Shown: positions 6,889 to 14,866, counted from the first letter of the stretch. The stretch: 20,542 nucleotides of DNA from Desulfurococcales archaeon (GCA_015661855.1 DQVH01000031.1:1-20542); one strand, 5' to 3'. The notes: generated from the letters alone by a model not told the origin. Program-made: numbers and translations.

Positions 6889-7110
6889 TTACGTTCTCTC
6901 AACAATAACTTTTCTAGCCATCCCTCTACCTAGCGCTATTGTTACACCTCTAACTCTAACTATTATTGGCCCCATATTGTTTACTACTTCAACTATAGTT
7001 CCAGGTGTTAAACCCATCTGCATAAGTCTATTAACTATACCGTATCCACCTAAAACAGATACCACTTTCACTTTTACACCTACAGGTACTTTATCCAATG
7101 TTAAAACCAT
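6889..7110 (-). CDS. feoA: FeoA ferrous iron transport accessory protein
   Basis: Small cytosolic SH3-like protein thought to help FeoB in Fe(II) uptake. The 73 residues carry the family's pattern: VPVGVKVKVVSVLGGYGIVNRLMQMGLTPGTIVEVV, then GPIIVRVRGVTIALGRGMARKVIV, where GxG..RL..MGLTPG and ALGRGMA(R)KI are diagnostic. The ATG at 7110 is the only start; a TAA lies two codons upstream in frame. It precedes feoB on the same strand with a 59-nt spacer containing the feoB promoter and iron box. A TATA-like GTTATAAAG (7164-7156) lies about 50 nt upstream. I see no second iron box there, so feoA might be controlled differently, or through one degenerate half-site. Confidence 0.95.
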   Translation of the reverse strand: MVLTLDKVPVGVKVKVVSVLGGYGIVNRLMQMGLTPGTIVEVVNNMGPIIVRVRGVTIALGRGMARKVIVERT

Positions 7111-7471
7111 TGATTAACACCATTACATTCACTGTAGCTATTATATCACCTTCCTCTTTATAACCTTACTTTACTCTTTAACCACTTAAAGATTTACTAA
7201 ATTAACGTACTATACATTTACTTTATGTTCAATAGAATGTATAAAACCAGTATTACCTTTAAAGCTGAGTGTTTCCCATCTACAGAAACAAAAATATTGA
7301 AAAACAGTTAGAAAATATTGTGAGTAGGATTAACCTTGTGTCGTCTTAAAGAGGTGTACTCCCGAAGGAAAATGCGGAGTAAATCCAAGGAGGGTAATGA
7401 GGGTAAACTACTAAAAGTAGTTAGAGGTATTGGGAAGTGGTAATGGAGCTTAAGCTCTACTCAATATTTAT
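7111..7471. other. 361-bp spacer without a confident gene; possible short transcript
   Basis: The left end holds the feoA promoter (TATA-like at 7156-7164). On the plus strand a TATA-like TGTATAAAAC (7239-7248) is followed by a region that is more G-rich than other spacers here (about 7335-7445). An open frame of 34 codons runs from TTG 7336 to TAA 7443 (ends ..LLKVVRGIGKW), without a convincing ribosome-binding site. Hairpin potentials are ACTCC/GGAGT (about 7358-7380), AACTAC/GTAGTT (7406-7422) and the perfect palindrome GAGCTTAAGCTC (7446-7457). I find no tRNA, SRP RNA, RNase P RNA or C/D box pattern. The segment could encode a small protein, a structured or antisense RNA, or be a gene remnant. 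Confidence 0.3.
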
Positions 7472-8041
7472 TTAAGCGTTAGTAGGAACTGTGGAATCTA
7501 CAAGAATTGAAAGTTTTATCCTCCTCTTCAACTTTTCAATCTTCTTGGAGTATGAGTATATTATGAACGCTTCTATAGCTATTATTAAACATAGTATAGC
7601 TATAAGCCCATAAATTATCAATTTATCTACTATTTTGCTGGTAGTATTTTTAGTGTTAATATAAGACTCTTTAGCTATTATAATTGTGAGTTCACCCACT
7701 TTAAATAGCTTTAACATACTGGATGGTATTGATGAGGTCTCCAATCTTAATCCACTTTTTACACTAATGTCCTTACCTAATATACCTTCCACTTTCTTGA
7801 AGTCAACCCATTCACCACATATGTAAGGTTCAAATTCTACTATAGGAATTGTGTAAAATGATCCATATTTATCCCTAAAGACCACACTAATATTAGTTAT
7901 AGGCTCCATTAACACTTTAATTGAGAAGTCCCCTTTAGTATATGAAGTATACTTACGTTTTAGAGGTATTTCATTGAATACTAATATACATATAGACGTT
8001 AAGATTAAAATGAGTAGAATATACTTTACTACTTTCACCAT
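7472..8041 (-). CDS. Hypothetical membrane protein with two TM segments
   Basis: I do not recognise a family. The 189 residues begin with a signal-anchor-like helix (about 6-24, YILLILILTSICILVF). A mostly beta-type stretch of about 115 residues follows (IPLKRKYTSYTKGDFSIKV to AKESY). A second hydrophobic helix lies at about 143-166 (LIIYGLIAILCLIIAIEAFIIY), and the tail KKIEKLKRRIKL is basic. By the positive-inside rule both ends are cytosolic and the middle is outside; NIS and NTT could be N-glycosylated. AAGGTGAT directly precedes the ATG; the second codon, GTG at 8038, would have better spacing, so the start may be one codon later. It is a single gene between the feo genes and the thpR-cca-kinase operon on the same strand, with no functional clue from context. 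Confidence 0.75.
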   Translation of the reverse strand: MVKVVKYILLILILTSICILVFNEIPLKRKYTSYTKGDFSIKVLMEPITNISVVFRDKYGSFYTIPIVEFEPYICGEWVDFKKVEGILGKDISVKSGLRLETSSIPSSMLKLFKVGELTIIIAKESYINTKNTTSKIVDKLIIYGLIAILCLIIAIEAFIIYSYSKKIEKLKRRIKLSILVDSTVPTNA

Positions 8042-8153
8042 ATCACCTTATTAACTAACTGTGTGATTGATTATACTTATCTTTAGTAAATAAGGTTTAT
8101 TCAAATCTCTAATAGTAAAGTAGTAATGGATGTTAAATTAAGATATAAAATAG

Positions 8154-8945
8154 CTATACTGTAAGATGCATTTTCCTCATAATCTCCCTCAATATGTTAA
8201 AACTGATATTTCTCTTGTACTCTCTAGCTAAAGTTAGTAGTTCACGTAGACTACTATTATCATCTAGTCCCAACATTTTTCTCATCTTCAACGCTATTTC
8301 GGATTTACGAAATATGATAAAGTTTAGGAAGCTAGTTACATTATGTGGTTTCCGATTTTTACTTGCTGACTCAAAGTCTATAATATAGACTTTGGGGGGT
8401 TCATTTTCAGTGTTAATGATGATATGTTTTTGGGGTCTACTGAGTTCGCCATGATCTAACCCTATACTGTCAAGTTTATAGCATTGTAGTATTACCTCTT
8501 TCACTACATGTTTTACTCTCTCTATACAGTTTTCTACATTAACCCATTCGTTAAAAGTAATACCGTTAACGTATTCTCTAACTATGAAGTCTCTTGTGTA
8601 AGTGTATAGGGTAGGCCCTACACCCACCCTATTTGCTAATGCAAGGTTTTGTGCTTCATGTTCAAGTGTATCCCTTCGTGAGTCAAGTCTTCTAATCTTG
8701 AGTAGTACTTCTTTACCCCTCCATAATGCTTTTAAAACTATTGATGAAAATCCTTTACCGAGTACTCTCACACCCCTACCTATATCTACTGGTCCACCTA
8801 GTATAATATGTGTAACTCCAAGTTCCATTAGACAGTTTATACGCTCCTGTACTAGAGACTTATACCGCTCCACATTTTTTAGAGGGTAACATAGGATATA
8901 GTTTATTATGTCATTACTAGGTGATAACGCTACTACGTAATCCAT
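8154..8945 (-). CDS. Archaeal Ser/Thr protein kinase, COG2112 type
   Basis: Putative eukaryotic-like protein kinase. Of 263 residues, the first 50 are family-specific. The glycine-rich loop is LGKGFSSIVLKA (about 62-73), the ATP-binding lysine is in VLLKIRRLD, and the helix-C glutamate is in LEHEAQ. The catalytic loop has the family form LDHGELSRPQKHIII, in place of HRDxxxxN, and the Mg-binding loop is YIIDFESAS, followed by RKPHNVTSF. These are hallmarks of the archaeal COG2112 group. The ATG at 8945 lies inside the end of cca (13-nt overlap), so it is the third gene of the thpR-cca operon and is likely translationally coupled. The substrate is unknown; the neighbours suggest a link to tRNA maturation or translation, which is inference. 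Confidence 0.88.
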   Translation of the reverse strand: MDYVVALSPSNDIINYILCYPLKNVERYKSLVQERINCLMELGVTHIILGGPVDIGRGVRVLGKGFSSIVLKALWRGKEVLLKIRRLDSRRDTLEHEAQNLALANRVGVGPTLYTYTRDFIVREYVNGITFNEWVNVENCIERVKHVVKEVILQCYKLDSIGLDHGELSRPQKHIIINTENEPPKVYIIDFESASKNRKPHNVTSFLNFIIFRKSEIALKMRKMLGLDDNSSLRELLTLAREYKRNISFNILREIMRKMHLTV

Positions 8946-10330
8946 GGCTCTCTCTTCCTAAGAAACCTATATAAGTGATATTTAAACTCGTTATGTTTCC
9001 TAGCTAGTGTGAGTATTTCGATATCCACTAGTATATCTAATTTGTTGAGTATACATTCTCTAATATGGGGTGATAATGATTGAACATAACTTTCCACATT
9101 ACTTAAACACTCAATAATATTACACATTCTCCTCTTCTTGAGTACAACAAGTCTACCGTTCTCAACCCATGGGCCGGCTATGGTATCTTCAGAATTAATA
9201 TATTTCTTTAAAAACTCCAACATATTAGGCTGTATATGAACTGGTGGGCCGTAGTGTTTCTCGTAATCGTGTAATGTTAAGTCTAATAGTTCAAGTAAGA
9301 AGACGATAATGTTAGATTCATCAGACCATACACTTGAATCTATAATTTTAAATCCTAACCTAGCTACATAGTTACATAGTGCCTTTAGAGATTTACCTAA
9401 TTCACCCCATAGGGTGTCAGGAGGTATACTTGGACACTGTGTAACTAAAGCTACTATTGAGGTTTTTCTATTCTTAATTAATCTCTTCAATACCATACAA
9501 TCTACACTCTCTACTGGAGGGTAGAAGAATTTTATTGAGGGTTTTTTAAGGTATAGATTTGCAGCAACAATAAGCTTACTAAAACTATCTAGTGATACTG
9601 CTGCAGCAACATTACGATTGGGATCTACAGGGTCAATAACTATTAGTATGTTATCCCTAAACTTCCTAACAGCCTCCCGTAGACTCCTATAATGTTTTTC
9701 GATGTCTATTACCTGTCTAGGCTTCCATAACCTTACATTCTCTAGCACTCTTCTAAAGCCTCCATAGGCTATAACTAGTAGTTCACACAGATATCCGGAG
9801 AATCCTCGTACCTTAATTTCAGCACCGTAGACTCCAATACCCTTCATAAACTTCTTCAGTAATCTAACTTGATCTCTTAACTCACTAGTTAGCTTACTTT
9901 TAACATACCTTGTATGGAATGGTGTTCTATCAACAACTGTTTTTGCTTCACTAGCTCTCTCAAGTCTTAAAGCTGGGACTATATCTACATCAAATCCTTC
10001 AACTTTAACTCTAACATATGGGTGTTCTGCATACCTTAGCTCTGGGTTTAGATTTCTTACACTTTCGTATATTATCTTGAATCCTTTAGTTTTTATCCAT
10101 TCTGTACCATAGTGTTTATTAAATAGAACAAATACATCTAAATCCCATTCTCCAGAAATCCATGTATCTTTAGCTATTGAGCCCTCTAGTTCAACAGTAG
10201 CATCGATGTTGTATAGATTTAGTGTTCTCTCAAGTAGCTCTTTAACTTTATCAAATATTCTTTGAGCCCTAACATACTCTTCTTTTGAAGGTTTAATCCT
10301 CTCTAACACTTCCCTCTCTATATCCTTCAT
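8933..10330 (-). CDS. cca: Archaeal class I CCA-adding enzyme (tRNA nucleotidyltransferase)
   Basis: Adds or repairs the 3' CCA of tRNAs using CTP and ATP without a nucleic acid template. The 465-residue length fits archaeal class I enzymes. The nucleotidyltransferase head has GSIAKDTWISGEWDLDVFVLF, giving G50, S51 and metal-binding D63 and D65, with the third carboxylate D116 in EGFDVDIVPA. The neck, body and tail follow (KFMKGIGVYGAEIKVRGFSGYLCELL is the conserved body motif; NRNVAAAVS is also typical). The ATG at 10330 overlaps the thpR stop as ATGA, and the 3' end overlaps the kinase gene. Although the tRNA-Gly gene in this window already encodes CCA, the enzyme is needed for repair and for tRNAs lacking it. 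Confidence 0.97.
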   Translation of the reverse strand: MKDIEREVLERIKPSKEEYVRAQRIFDKVKELLERTLNLYNIDATVELEGSIAKDTWISGEWDLDVFVLFNKHYGTEWIKTKGFKIIYESVRNLNPELRYAEHPYVRVKVEGFDVDIVPALRLERASEAKTVVDRTPFHTRYVKSKLTSELRDQVRLLKKFMKGIGVYGAEIKVRGFSGYLCELLVIAYGGFRRVLENVRLWKPRQVIDIEKHYRSLREAVRKFRDNILIVIDPVDPNRNVAAAVSLDSFSKLIVAANLYLKKPSIKFFYPPVESVDCMVLKRLIKNRKTSIVALVTQCPSIPPDTLWGELGKSLKALCNYVARLGFKIIDSSVWSDESNIIVFLLELLDLTLHDYEKHYGPPVHIQPNMLEFLKKYINSEDTIAGPWVENGRLVVLKKRRMCNIIECLSNVESYVQSLSPHIRECILNKLDILVDIEILTLARKHNEFKYHLYRFLRKREPWIT

Positions 10331-10887
10331 ACCCTTACTTCTCTCAAAGTTTTATATATAGGTCCTCTTGGGGTAAGAATACTCTGCTTTAACCTAATAC
10401 TATTAACTGTCATAAAGCCTATGTCTATGTCTGTGAGTTCCAATAATATTTTAACTAGTCTATCCCTATTACGTCCACTTCTAACTCTAGCTATAGTTAC
10501 ATGCGGTATAAACTCCTCTTTTTCGGGCTGAATACCTATCTTACGTAGCTTACTCTCTAACTGCTTTTGTATCTTCTTTAACTCCTCGGCTCCCTCTTCA
10601 ACACCAATCCATATTACTCTTGGCCTATTAATATTGGGGAAAGCATTAAGACCCTTTAAGTGTATACTGAATGGTTTAAACTCAACCTCCCTCATTATCC
10701 TATATATTTCATCTACTAACCCTAAAGGTATATTTCCTAGAAACCTCAATGTAATGTGTATATTTTCTCTCTCAACAGGTTTTAAGTCTGCATTGGAACT
10801 TAAAATAGTATTCTTAACCTGCTCTATCCTCTCTGTTAGTATAGGATCCTCTATGTCTATAGCAATAAACGACCTTATATACTCCAC
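10327..10887 (-). CDS. thpR: RNA 2',3'-cyclic phosphodiesterase (ThpR/LigT), 2H family
   Basis: 2H phosphoesterase acting on 2',3'-cyclic phosphate RNA ends; some relatives ligate tRNA halves through 2'-5' bonds in vitro. The 186-residue protein has the two defining HxTx motifs, HITL at residue 44 (ENIHITLRFLGN) and HVTI at 129 (FIPHVTIARVR). It opens with the family start RSFIAIDI. The start codon is GTG at 10887, preceded by GAGAGG at a fitting distance. It is first in an operon with cca (4-nt ATGA overlap) and the COG2112 kinase, and divergent from UPF0200. A role in tRNA end or splicing intermediates fits the CCA neighbour, but the native substrate is unknown. Confidence 0.93.
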   Translation of the reverse strand: MEYIRSFIAIDIEDPILTERIEQVKNTILSSNADLKPVERENIHITLRFLGNIPLGLVDEIYRIMREVEFKPFSIHLKGLNAFPNINRPRVIWIGVEEGAEELKKIQKQLESKLRKIGIQPEKEEFIPHVTIARVRSGRNRDRLVKILLELTDIDIGFMTVNSIRLKQSILTPRGPIYKTLREVRV

Positions 10888-10936
10888 AATGTTAACCTCT
10901 CAAGCTGATCTGTAAAAAGATTAATGGTGATCCGGA

Positions 10937-10944
10937 TTTATAAT
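10937..10944. promoter_or_regulatory. TATA element in the divergent thpR / UPF0200 spacer
   Basis: TTTATAAT lies about 25 bp before the ATG at 10966, which would make the UPF0200 message leaderless or nearly so. Read on the minus strand (ATTATAAA) it is about 50 nt before the thpR GTG. The 78-bp spacer thus seems to serve both directions. Confidence 0.5.
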
Positions 10945-10965
10945 TTACTAACGGGCGGTGTCTAC

Positions 10966-11526
10966 ATGAAGATTATATGTTTAACGGGTATGCCGGGTTC
11001 GGGTAAGAGTATTATCGCTAATATAGCTAGGGAGATGGGTATACCTGTTCTCGTAATGGGTGATGTTGTTAGAGAGGAGGCTGAAAAGAGAGGTATAGAG
11101 TTAACACCTAACAGTTTAACTAAACTTGCTCTACAATTAAGATTAGAGTATGGACCTCAAATTATCGCTCAAAGAATAGTTGAAAAAGTTAAAAGACTTT
11201 ATAGAGAACATCCAGTAGTCTTAATTGATGGTGTTAGAAGTTTAGATGAAATAGAGTATTTTAGGGAGAATATTGAAAACTCAACAGTAATAGTTATCGC
11301 CGTTCACTCATCACCTAAAACAAGATTTAAAAGACTATTGTGTAGGGGGAGACCTGGAGATCCAAAATCGTGGTCAGAGTTTACCTTAAGAGATAAGAGA
11401 GAGTTAGAGATAGGTGTAGGTAATGTAATTGCATTAGCAGACTATATAATAGTTAATGAAGGCAATATTGATGAGTTCCTTCATAAGGCAAAACTCCTCC
11501 TAGAAAAGGTGGTAAGAAATGGTTAA
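10966..11526 (+). CDS. UPF0200 P-loop kinase-like protein (dephospho-CoA kinase-like fold)
   Basis: Putative nucleotide or small-molecule kinase of the archaeal UPF0200 family; its substrate is not established. Residues 1-13 give MKIICLTGMPGSG followed by KS, a Walker A P-loop. VLVMGDVVREEAEKRG is the lid/substrate part, PVVLIDGVRSLDEIEYFR contains a Walker B-like Asp, and SPKTRFKRLLCRGRPGDP is the arginine-rich LID found in the dephospho-CoA kinase group. An ATG at 10924 would add 14 residues, but the TATA box lies within that stretch and GGCGGTG precedes the ATG at 10966, so I use the latter (186 residues). The gene overlaps the downstream UPF0201 gene by 8 nt, so the two are probably coupled. 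Confidence 0.9.
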   Translation: MKIICLTGMPGSGKSIIANIAREMGIPVLVMGDVVREEAEKRGIELTPNSLTKLALQLRLEYGPQIIAQRIVEKVKRLYREHPVVLIDGVRSLDEIEYFRENIENSTVIVIAVHSSPKTRFKRLLCRGRPGDPKSWSEFTLRDKRELEIGVGNVIALADYIIVNEGNIDEFLHKAKLLLEKVVRNG

Positions 11527-11953
11527 AATAAGAGTTGAAGCTGAAATTAGACCTACTGAAAACCCTAAGAAAGTGGAACAAGCAGTACGTAATGTATTCG
11601 ACCCGGAGACTATTAAAGTAGAGGAGAGAGGGAATATAAAGGTACTTGTAGCTGAAAGTAGGAGTTATAGAAGCCTACTTAAACTCCATAGTCTATTAAG
11701 GCAAGAGAGAATACTTGATGCATCACGGAAAATACTTAAGAAAGGAGTTAAAGGTAACATTGTAGTATTCCATATCCATAAGCAGGCGGCTTATGTAGGT
11801 AGATTGACATTCGCTACAGAGAGAGGAGAATCCCCTTTAGGACCAATAACGTTTATTATAGAAACTAAGAACCCTAAAGAACTTATTGACTGGCTTACAC
11901 CTAAGACTGAACGTGGTAAACCATTATGGGAGAAAGAGATTCCTAAAGATTAA
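11519..11953 (+). CDS. UPF0201 / COG1325 protein, predicted RNA-binding
   Basis: A 144-residue archaeal protein of the UPF0201 group, described as an RNA-binding domain linked to exosome-type subunits; biochemical function is unproven. The N-terminal half (VKIRVEAEIRPTENPKKVEQAVRNVF) has the alternating strands and helix of the family. The middle has SLLKLHSLLRQERILDASRKIL, a conserved helix, then the block GNIVVFHIHKQAAYVGRLTFATERGESPLGPITFII, the most diagnostic part. The C-terminus has DWLTPKTERGKPLWE. The start overlaps the UPF0200 gene by 8 nt. The 3' end overlaps the last 4 nt of rnz, tail to tail. The pairing with a P-loop kinase-like gene gives a compact two-gene operon. Confidence 0.9.
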   Translation: MVKIRVEAEIRPTENPKKVEQAVRNVFDPETIKVEERGNIKVLVAESRSYRSLLKLHSLLRQERILDASRKILKKGVKGNIVVFHIHKQAAYVGRLTFATERGESPLGPITFIIETKNPKELIDWLTPKTERGKPLWEKEIPKD

Positions 11954-12858
11954 TTAACCTCAAATACCATTCCATCGTATGCTGCAACTGTATTAGGGAA
12001 TACACTTTTAGCCTCCTCAATTAACTTACTCAAATCCTTATATCTAGAGCTGAAATGTGTTAGTATTAATGTTTTAACATTTGCTTCTAACGCTATTTTT
12101 GCTGCATCATAAGCTGTAGAATGGCCTTGCTCGATAGCTTTATCTCTTAACTCTATACTAAACGTTGAATCGTGAATTAGTACATCAGCTTCTTTAGCAA
12201 CCTTCTTAACCTTATCTAGTGGTTTTGTATCTCCAGTGTATACTATCTTTTTACCTCTACGTGGAGGGCCAAGTACATCTTCAGGTCTTATAATTCTATT
12301 ACCTACCCTTACAGTTTTACCCTCTTGAAGAGCCTTCCAGAGGGGGCCTTTGGGGATGCCTAGTTTTAGAGCTTTTTCAACATTAAATTTGCCTGGTTTA
12401 GGTTTTTCCTCAAATACATAGCCGTAACATTCACCGTAATGCTCTACAGTAAACGACTTTACAGTATACCCTTTTGTTTCGTAGACGACTCTATCTTCAC
12501 CAGCTTCAACAAAATTTATAATAAATCCGGGATCGTATAGTGTTATCTCAATAATACTTTTAATATAGTTAACTACCTTTTTAGGTCCAGCAATAGTTAG
12601 TGGTGCTTCACGATTATACATATTCATGGTCTGTATTAACCCTGGTAAACCGAATATGTGATCTCCATGCATATGTGTTATGAATATTGCTTTCACCTTT
12701 ACGATACTTAGTCTTAACTGTAAAAGTCTAAACTGTACCCCCTCACCACAATCAAATAAGAGAATATCCCCGTTCCATACTAAAGCTATACCTGGAAGCC
12801 ATCTCTCCTTAGTAGGTACAGCCGCTGATGTACCTAAGAATACTAATTTAATCGGCAT
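11950..12858 (-). CDS. rnz: Ribonuclease Z
   Basis: Zn-dependent endonuclease that removes the 3' trailer of tRNA precursors. The 302-residue short-form enzyme has the start VFLGTSAAVPTKER, the metal motif THMHGDH (residues 61-67, H62, H64, D66, H67), a further His in FTVEHYGECYGY and Asp in YTGDTKP, and the terminal TLILTHFSSRY. The arm region that binds the tRNA elbow is represented by about 145-200 (GKFNVEKALKLGIPKGPLWKALQEG, a known family string). It starts 2 nt after the trmG10 stop, so it is the last gene of prs-trmG10-rnz. For tRNAs with encoded CCA, RNase Z cleavage must leave CCA intact; this fits the tRNA-Gly here only as context. Confidence 0.97.
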   Translation of the reverse strand: MPIKLVFLGTSAAVPTKERWLPGIALVWNGDILLFDCGEGVQFRLLQLRLSIVKVKAIFITHMHGDHIFGLPGLIQTMNMYNREAPLTIAGPKKVVNYIKSIIEITLYDPGFIINFVEAGEDRVVYETKGYTVKSFTVEHYGECYGYVFEEKPKPGKFNVEKALKLGIPKGPLWKALQEGKTVRVGNRIIRPEDVLGPPRRGKKIVYTGDTKPLDKVKKVAKEADVLIHDSTFSIELRDKAIEQGHSTAYDAAKIALEANVKTLILTHFSSRYKDLSKLIEEAKSVFPNTVAAYDGMVFEVN

Positions 12859-12860
12859 AG

Positions 12861-13934
12861 CTAGTCTTCCCTCCTAACAACATATATAACCCTCGTTAAA
12901 CTTCTATGTACTTTCATAGTGTATTTTTCTATGAGTTTTAACCCATACTTATCAATATATTCTAATACGTTAAGTGTATGAGGTGTTGCAAAACATATAT
13001 ACTTGTACTTCTTTATTATTGTTGATGCTTGTTCAAGAAACTGACTTATTAAATCTTTAAGATTTCTTCCAAGAGTAGAGGATACTCTACCATAGGGTGG
13101 ATCAGTACTAATAGCGTCAACTGAGTCACTTCTTAAGGGTATAAGTGTTGCATCAGCTCTTAGAATATCTGTATATTTTAGAAGGTCATAGTATTCTATA
13201 TTTTGTTTAGCTCCATAACTCATTAACTTCTTTATATCATAGCCTATAGTGTAAGCTCCAATATTACATGCCTCAATAAGGAATCCACCTGTACCACAAA
13301 ATGGATCTAGAAATACATCTCCACGTTTAACTCTTGAGAAGTTAACGAAAGCTCTTGCAATTTTAGGTTCAAGTACTCCAGGATAGTAGAATGGTCTCTT
13401 TCTAGGTCTTACTTTGAGAAAGTATTTCGTATCCAGTTTAGCCTTTAAGACTCCAATGATAGCAATATTCTTTGAGAATAGTAGTCTAACAGTAATATCG
13501 GGTGATGTAGGCTCCACTTTCGCCATATAGTTTAAGTGCTCTAATATTCTCTTACCGGTCAACCTTTCAACATATGGTGTTGGTGTCTCCTTAGAATGAT
13601 AGCCCCCTATATGTTTAGCTCTTACAATAAATTTCTTATTACGAATAAAACTCCAATCAATACCATCTATCATCTCAATTAAGCCTTTAACTGAAATATC
13701 ATGTGTTAGAGCTAGTAATGGACCTAACTCTTTAGTATACGCTACCCTATGGATAATCTTATCGTAACTTACATTCTTAGATTTGAAGAGGTATAGTTGT
13801 TCATCGATATAAACTGTTTCATAGCCTATACCCTCTGCTTCTAGAACCGCCTTTAACTCTCCAAGTGGTATCTCCCTATGTTCTCCTGAGAGGTAAGCGT
13901 AGTGTAAATCTCCACAGCTTATAATGTTAACCAT
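12861..13934 (-). CDS. trmG10: tRNA (guanine-10-N2)-dimethyltransferase, THUMP type
   Basis: SAM-dependent formation of m2G/m22G at position 10 of tRNAs (archaeal Trm-G10, COG1041). The N-terminal third includes a THUMP-type RNA-binding region (about 50-165). The methyltransferase half carries motif I DPFCGTGGFLIEA (200-212), an acidic residue in GYDIKK, DAT for motif III, and catalytic motif IV TDPPYGR (277-283), with N replaced by D as in this family. PFYYPGVLEPKIAR is a conserved lead-in. The ATG at 13934 lies 38 nt after the prs stop, and a TATA-like TTTAAGT (about 13960-13968) might give it an own promoter. It is followed 2 nt later by rnz. The length of 357 is somewhat longer than some relatives. 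Confidence 0.93.
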   Translation of the reverse strand: MVNIISCGDLHYAYLSGEHREIPLGELKAVLEAEGIGYETVYIDEQLYLFKSKNVSYDKIIHRVAYTKELGPLLALTHDISVKGLIEMIDGIDWSFIRNKKFIVRAKHIGGYHSKETPTPYVERLTGKRILEHLNYMAKVEPTSPDITVRLLFSKNIAIIGVLKAKLDTKYFLKVRPRKRPFYYPGVLEPKIARAFVNFSRVKRGDVFLDPFCGTGGFLIEACNIGAYTIGYDIKKLMSYGAKQNIEYYDLLKYTDILRADATLIPLRSDSVDAISTDPPYGRVSSTLGRNLKDLISQFLEQASTIIKKYKYICFATPHTLNVLEYIDKYGLKLIEKYTMKVHRSLTRVIYVVRRED

Positions 13935-13972
13935 AGCCTATGCCATTACCAGTCATTACATTACTTAAACTT

Positions 13973-14866
13973 TTAATTAACTATACCCCTTAACTTTTCA
14001 GCTATTACTGGTGCAACCGAGACAGCAGAATATGGTGATGGTACAGTATCTGTGGCTATTACCTTACTTACATTAGCTTTCCTTAATTTCTCTACTGCTG
14101 AATCTACTAGTAGAGCGTGAGTACAAGCTACATACACCTCTGTAGCTCCTTGATATAGAGATTCACGGGAGGCTAATGCTATGGTACCGCCAGTACTAAT
14201 AATATCGTCTATTATTAGTACCCTTCTTCCCTTAACACTAATAGATTTAGGCTTAATCTTAACTTCCCCTGTATACCTATCTCTAAACTTCTCTAAATAG
14301 TCGTATTCAAGGTTTAATCTTGAAGCAAGCTCTCTAGCTCTCCATAAAGCACCCTTATCTGGAGCAAGTACTAATAGGTTTTCCAATCCTATATTCTCTC
14401 TAATATAATTGGATAATACTGGTATAGCTGTAACATCATATGCCCCTTTACCTTTAAAGTATTTTAAACTATCCCTATTATGTATATCAACAGTTATCAA
14501 ATAGTCTACACCTATAACACTTAAACTTTTCAATATAGTCTTTACACTGATAGGCTCTCCCTCAAGAAACCTTTTATCCTGTCTAGCATACGCTAGGTAA
14601 GGTACTACACTAATTACTGTTTTTGCACCATAATCTCTAACTAGGTCTATTAAAAGTAATAGTTCGATAAAGTGTTTATCCTGTGGTGGATAGAGTGATT
14701 GAACTATTACCACATCTTCGCCTTTCACTATGTCTACATTTTCTAAGCGTAAATATGACTCGTTATCAGGGAATAGTTTATGATAAACTTTGATATTAGT
14801 TACACCAAGTATTTTGGCGATACGCTCATCTAAATTATTTGATGCAGGACCCCCAATTACTATCAA
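13973..14866 (-). CDS. prs: Ribose-phosphate pyrophosphokinase
   Basis: Makes PRPP from ribose 5-phosphate and ATP for purine, pyrimidine, histidine and tryptophan synthesis. The 297 residues match archaeal short-form enzymes: PDNESYLRL, the ATP-loop YARQDKRFLEGEPIS (92-106), the ribose-5-phosphate and metal site VDIHNRDSL (D127, H129), LLVLAPDKGAL with the catalytic flexible-loop region after it, and the PRPP loop IIDDIISTGGT. The start is TTG at 14866, giving MIVIGGPASNNL, with no alternative ATG; the leader contains GGTTAGG. It is transcribed from the TATA region at 14902-14912 and leads trmG10 and rnz. Upstream lies a small hairpin CCCC-GAAGGAA-GGGG (about 14874-14888) in the leader. Confidence 0.96.
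   Translation of the reverse strand: MIVIGGPASNNLDERIAKILGVTNIKVYHKLFPDNESYLRLENVDIVKGEDVVIVQSLYPPQDKHFIELLLLIDLVRDYGAKTVISVVPYLAYARQDKRFLEGEPISVKTILKSLSVIGVDYLITVDIHNRDSLKYFKGKGAYDVTAIPVLSNYIRENIGLENLLVLAPDKGALWRARELASRLNLEYDYLEKFRDRYTGEVKIKPKSISVKGRRVLIIDDIISTGGTIALASRESLYQGATEVYVACTHALLVDSAVEKLRKANVSKVIATDTVPSPYSAVSVAPVIAEKLRGIVN

Noticed and set aside
7156..7164. Iron box half-site at the feoA promoter (AAGGTTA)
   Set aside because: Only one degenerate half is present and the partner arm is missing, unlike the perfect dyad at feoB.
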